A stretch of DNA of 64,000 nucleotides, taken from Caldilineaceae bacterium SB0661_bin_34 (lineage in GTDB: Bacteria; Chloroflexota; Anaerolineae; Caldilineales; Caldilineaceae). Below, in pieces: positions 60,936 through 64,000 of this stretch. The notes beneath the pieces were generated by a model. The model was given only the letters and a program-made list of their open reading frames with translations, ran no database searches and had not been told where the DNA came from. Position 1 is the stretch's first letter, and every line of letters begins with the position of its first letter. The translations under genes and the position numbers were made by a program. Location: the NCBI GenBank assembly GCA_009841145.1, contig VXMJ01000019.1, positions 37,053 to 101,052 on the forward strand, written 5' to 3'.

Positions 60936-61924
60936 GCCGGTACCGGACGCAAACGCCTCTGTACGCTGCTGACGTTGGACCAGTGGGACGAGGATCCATT
61001 CCTGCACCGGCAGATGCGGAAGCAGTGGAAGGGCGTTCCCATGTGGCGAACCGGATCGTGGCCGACAGTGGTTCCTACACCGCGAAGGTTTGGAACGGCA
61101 GGGCCTGGGTGTACCTGCAAGGCATGGAGCACGGCCAGCGCATTGCCATTCCGCTCAAGGGCACGCATCTGCCGACCGGAACCCTGCGCATCATCCTGTA
61201 ATCCAACGGGCAGGTGGCCGTCCACTGCGCGGTGGACGAGACACAGGCATGCAGCACGCGCCCCTGCGGGGATGCCACCGTGGGCGTGGACAAGGGCCAA
61301 AAACGCAACCGGCTTCGGGCGGTGGCAGAGAAGCACGAAGCCAAGGGCTACCACCGCAAGGCCGACAACATCCGGTGTCACAACCTGGGCCGCAACAAGT
61401 GGAACCGGCGCAAGCGCAGACACAAAAAGAGGGCGCGCAACCTGCTGTGCCACGCCGCCCATGCCGTGGTCGACAAGGCGGACACCATCGCCTGCGAGGA
61501 CCTGACGGCGCCCATGAAGTCCGCCAAGGACCGCCACAAGGACACCAACCGCCGTCTGAGCGGCTGGGTCAAGGGCGCAACCTCAATGTCTCGGCGCAGA
61601 GGTTCTGCGCCGGCATTGGTCAACCCGGACTGCACATCGCAAATCGACTCCTGCACCGGCCTGTTGCAGGGTCAACGGAAAGGGGATGGGTTTCACTGCA
61701 TCGACGGGATTGTGCCGGACGCGGACGCCAATGCCACCTGCAACATTCCGGCGAGACTGTATGACGACGAGATTACGCTGTACACTCCATTCAGGGAAGT
61801 CAAGGCCCTGCTCGCCGAACGAACCCAGGACCGCGGTGGGGACTGCTCCACCAGGACTCGAGTTGCGGGGTCTGCAACCACGACCCCATCAACCGAGAGC
61901 GAATTACCGGCACCGGTACCGTAA
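60936..61924 (+). pseudogene. tnpB: decayed IS607/IS605-type tnpB (OrfB, RuvC-like nuclease)
   Basis: Pieces of one TnpB protein in sequence order but damaged. GRKRLCTLLTLDQWDEDPF to RKQWKG is in one frame; a one-base loss near 61033 shifts to GRSHVANRIVADSGSYTAKVW and KGTHLPTGTLRIIL, which ends at an in-frame TAA (61199-61201); the same frame resumes with NGQVAVHCAVDE, the RuvC Asp region ATVGVDKG, DTIACEDLTAPM, then TSQIDSCTGL and DADANATCNI. About 30 residues seem missing after GVDKG and a few after SGWVKG. The tail shifts frame again (GTAPPGLELRGLQ) and runs open into the fic gene. Its family matches the tnpB start at 63712. Not functional as it stands. Confidence 0.8.
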
Positions 61925-61952
61925 TGTACCAGTTGAGGGAACAGAATTGGAC

Positions 61953-62942
61953 ATGACATCGTTTGAAACACCCGTATCGGCCGCAGAGCTCCGGGATCTA
62001 CACTTGGAGTGGCAGGATGTTGCATTCCCTGACGCAAATGCTGAATCGACCTACCTCAAAACGGAGATGCTCCGCCACAACTGGAACAGCAACCGCATCG
62101 AGGGCTCACCCATGCCGTATACGGACATGGTGCATCTGATTCTGAACGACTACGTTGCCCCTGCTGTGGACTACCGCTGGCACGAAGAGTCCGTGGGTCA
62201 CTTCGAGGCACTGGAGCAATTGGCCGACCTGGAAACGGATGTGCGGTGGGACGAGGACGACCTGAAGTCGCTGCATCGGCAGATCATGGTCAGGGATCGG
62301 ATCCGCCGGGAAGCGGGCGGTTCCTACGTTGTCAGGGCCGGGGAGTTCAAGACGCTGCCCAACATGGTGATGACATCCGAGGGGAAACCTCATGTGTTCA
62401 CCATGCCGGAGGATGTGCCGTCCCACCTGCGGAAGTTCCTGGCAGACTACAACGCACGCCTGGCGCGAGCGGCAACCGACGACATCGCCCTGGAATTGGC
62501 GGAGGTCCATATCGAATTCGCCAACATCCATCCGTTCATGGACGGCAACGGGCGTGTGACGCGCCTGCTGGTGGGGGTGGTGGCGGATTCGTTCGGCTAC
62601 CCGAATCCCGTGATCGCATTCCAAGACCGTGACCGCTACATGGCCAGTCTGGTGCCGGGCAACCGTGGCGATCCGGGGGCGTTGCGAGACTTCCTGAGCG
62701 TCTGCATCAAGCGGTCGCTGAAGTTCGGATTGGCTTGCAAGAAGGGCCTGTGCGAGACGGGCTGGCGCAACCTGCACGGAGATCCAGACATGCCGACGGG
62801 GAATCCACTGCGGCAATCGGGTGTTCGGAGCAGTCGAAACCTTGCGGACAACCTCATTCATGCACTGTCGCGCAATGATGATCTGATCGGCACCGTGGCC
62901 ATGCCTCGACAGACGGATGGTCCAACTGCCGAGACTCCGTAG
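61953..62942 (+). CDS. Fic-domain protein (probable AMP-transferase)
   Basis: 329 residues. The Fic core HPFMDGNGRVTR lies at 193-204 with catalytic His and the anion loop intact. An N-terminal inhibitory motif of the S/T-x-x-x-E-G/N kind, Ser46 to Gly51 (SNRIEG), is present, so this is a self-inhibited class II Fic. The hairpin (flap) region is TLPNMVMTSEGKPHVF. ATG 61953 is used; a TTG six bases earlier has better spacing (6 bases) to GAGGGA at 61935-61940. The open frame continues upstream only because it merges with the tail of the tnpB remnant. No partner antitoxin is seen. It is bracketed by IS607-type sequences, suggesting transfer. Confidence 0.9.
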   Translation: MTSFETPVSAAELRDLHLEWQDVAFPDANAESTYLKTEMLRHNWNSNRIEGSPMPYTDMVHLILNDYVAPAVDYRWHEESVGHFEALEQLADLETDVRWDEDDLKSLHRQIMVRDRIRREAGGSYVVRAGEFKTLPNMVMTSEGKPHVFTMPEDVPSHLRKFLADYNARLARAATDDIALELAEVHIEFANIHPFMDGNGRVTRLLVGVVADSFGYPNPVIAFQDRDRYMASLVPGNRGDPGALRDFLSVCIKRSLKFGLACKKGLCETGWRNLHGDPDMPTGNPLRQSGVRSSRNLADNLIHALSRNDDLIGTVAMPRQTDGPTAETP

Positions 62943-62962
62943 GCCGGTCCAAGTGTATGTAC

Positions 62963-62972
62963 GGGGGGGGGG
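62963..62972 (+). repeat. ten-G homopolymer
   Basis: An uninterrupted run of ten G bases 20 bases after the fic stop. Prone to slippage and sequencing error; no coding meaning seen. Confidence 0.7.
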
Positions 62973-63077
62973 CATGGAACGTGGCGAAAGTCGTTGATGA
63001 ATGCCGTGACAGGCGACGCAGGCCCCTTGTTTTGGGTGTGTGAGCAATGATGTTGTCGGAGCGTGTGCCTAGCACAA

Positions 63078-63120
63078 AATATCGATATTAAAAGATATGA
63101 TGTGGTATCGTGTGGTATGA
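63078..63120 (+). promoter_or_regulatory. palindrome and phased repeats at the left end of the IS607 element
   Basis: AATATCGATATT (63078-63089) is a perfect 12-bp palindrome. TGTGGTAT occurs at 63101-63108 and again at 63111-63118, ten bases apart, overlapping the tnpA start. This A/T-rich patch contrasts with the surrounding DNA. Phased repeats next to a MerR-headed recombinase gene suggest its own binding sites. Confidence 0.5.
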
Positions 63121-63719
63121 AGATTTACCGCGCTGCGATGTTCGCGGCCAAGATTGGGGTCCACAAGAACACGGTCAAGGCCTGGAGCCTGAAGGGCAAG
63201 CTGCCGGACCGCCGCACGCCGGCCGGCCACCGCTACTACACGGAGGCGGACGTGGAGCGGTACTTCGGCGTGGAGCGTGCCTCCGAAGCCGGGCGCACCG
63301 TGGTCTACTGCCGCGTGTCCAACCGGGCGCAAGGGGACGAGCTGCGGTCGCAACAGCAGGCGATGGAGACGTTCTGCCTGGGGGCGGGCCTGGCGGTGGA
63401 CGCGTGGCGGACCGAAATCGGGGACGGCCTGGACTTCCGGCGGCCCGTGTTCCGTGCGTTGATGGAACGGATCGGGAAGCGCGAACCGGGCCTCCTGCTG
63501 GTGGCCCACGAGGACCGTCTCTGCCGGTTCGGGTTTGACTGGTTCGCGTACTTTGCCGAGAGCCACGGCTGCGAGATCCGGGTGGTCAACCAGCCCAGTC
63601 TGTCCCCGCAGGCGGAGTGGGTCGAGGACCTGATGGCCGTGGTCCAGACTTTCTCCGGTCGCCTGCCCGGCCTGCGCCGGTACCGGAAGCACATCAAGGC
63701 AGCCGCGGTTGATGGCTGA
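63117..63719 (+). CDS. tnpA: IS607-family serine recombinase (transposase A)
   Basis: 200 residues from ATG 63117. A MerR-like helix-turn-helix N-terminus (AAKIGVHKNTVKAWSLKGKL, then TPAGHRYYTEADVERYFG) precedes the serine-resolvase domain: VVYCRVSNRAQGDELRSQQQ with the nucleophile Ser, and LVAHEDRLCRFGFDWFAYF with catalytic Arg residues. This domain order is the IS607 hallmark. An upstream GTG at 63063 would add residues that lie in the palindromic region and are not conserved. tnpB overlaps the end by eight bases. Expected to move the element by serine-linked strand exchange, without terminal inverted repeats. Confidence 0.93.
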   Translation: MKIYRAAMFAAKIGVHKNTVKAWSLKGKLPDRRTPAGHRYYTEADVERYFGVERASEAGRTVVYCRVSNRAQGDELRSQQQAMETFCLGAGLAVDAWRTEIGDGLDFRRPVFRALMERIGKREPGLLLVAHEDRLCRFGFDWFAYFAESHGCEIRVVNQPSLSPQAEWVEDLMAVVQTFSGRLPGLRRYRKHIKAAAVDG

Positions 63720-64000
63720 GAAGGTCACGCGCATTCTGCACAGCCAGGGGCTGAACGCGGCCAAGTACGACCGGCTATCCGACATGGCCGCGCTGTGCGG
63801 CCGGGTGCGCGCGGATGCCTGGCAACGGTGCAGCGGGGTGGCCACGGTCCTGCAATCCCCCTACGAGATCCGCGATGCCTGGATGGCGGAGGGGTACAAC
63901 TGGCACGGGCTGCCGGCGCGTCTGGGCAAGGCGACCCTGGCGGATGCCCTGGGCGACATCCAAGCCGGCAGGGAGGCGGCCAAGGTGCCGGTCAAGAAGG
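63712..64000 (+). CDS. tnpB: IS607-type tnpB (RNA-guided nuclease family), N-terminal part only
   Basis: ATG 63712 lies eight bases inside the 3' end of tnpA. The visible 96 residues start MAEKVTRILHSQGLNAAKY and contain ADAWQRCSGVATVLQSPYEI, RDAWMAEGYNWHGLPARLG; these are the N-terminal region of the TnpB subgroup whose later parts appear in the damaged copy at 60.9-61.9 kb. No RuvC residue is reached before the window ends. TnpB proteins of this kind are OMEGA nucleases guided by RNA from the element's 3' end; the guide would be beyond base 64000. Family is supported by operon context and similarity to the remnant. Confidence 0.8.
   Translation, partial: MAEKVTRILHSQGLNAAKYDRLSDMAALCGRVRADAWQRCSGVATVLQSPYEIRDAWMAEGYNWHGLPARLGKATLADALGDIQAGREAAKVPVKK

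Noticed and set aside
61686..62942. 418-residue single gene including Fic
   Set aside because: The first 89 codons are partly the tail of the tnpB remnant; Fic family similarity starts at 61953 with a ribosome-binding site just before.
1..64000. CRISPR arrays, rRNA operon, prophage
   Set aside because: No regularly spaced repeats, no rRNA signature and no phage structural cluster were seen; the baseplate-J-like domain stands alone in a housekeeping operon.

Overview
The window is GC-rich, densely coded bacterial DNA. Several traits fit Chloroflexota best: a baseplate-J-domain membrane protein wedged between alaS and ruvX-mltG, a PurL that carries a PurS-like N-terminus but no glutaminase domain, ThyX, an endonuclease-type MutL, and large oligopeptide ABC transporters with big extracytoplasmic inserts. 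PhyH-like, DUF1703-like and IS607 genes are common in marine and sponge-associated members. This assignment is inference; there is no rRNA in the window.

Layout. 1-5.0 kb: a cut AIR-synthase-like gene preceded by a 24-residue membrane micro-ORF, thyX, a hypothetical gene, an aldo/keto reductase and a GT4 glycosyltransferase. 5.4-16.3 kb: a nine-gene purine run, purL-Q-C-E-K-F-D-M-N, mostly overlapping or separated by under 20 bp; it covers PRPP to AIR and on to CAIR and SAICAR (purB, purH and purA are not seen here). 16.4-22.5 kb, minus strand: alaS, baseplate-J-like gene, ruvX and mltG. 22.7-27.4 kb: mutL, a HAD phosphatase and an M1-like metalloprotease. 28.2-32.2 kb: the protein-quality cassette tig-clpP-clpX. 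32.3-34.6 kb: a TPR lipoprotein.

34.8-55.5 kb is a 20-kb peptide-uptake region. System A has an OppF-type ATPase, a secreted BNR/sialidase-like beta-propeller, a binding protein whose lobes appear circularly permuted, two permeases and an OppD-type ATPase, followed by an enolase-superfamily OSBS/N-succinylamino-acid-racemase-like gene. System B has two tandem binding-protein lipoproteins followed by a complete B-C-D-F set. A remnant of the racemase gene lies between the two lipoproteins and shows that a roughly 2.58-kb block (racemase 3' end plus binding protein) was tandemly duplicated. Each of the three binding-protein genes is followed by a strong RNA hairpin before the next gene, a layout that would let the binding protein outnumber the membrane complex.

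55.6-64.0 kb is an accessory region: a DUF1703-like AAA/PD-(D/E)XK protein, a PhyH dioxygenase-HEAT repeat fusion broken by one frameshift, a PLP decarboxylase, a decayed IS607-type tnpB, a Fic-domain AMP-transferase and a fresh IS607 element (tnpA plus the start of tnpB) running off the end. No CRISPR array, rRNA or convincing tRNA was seen.
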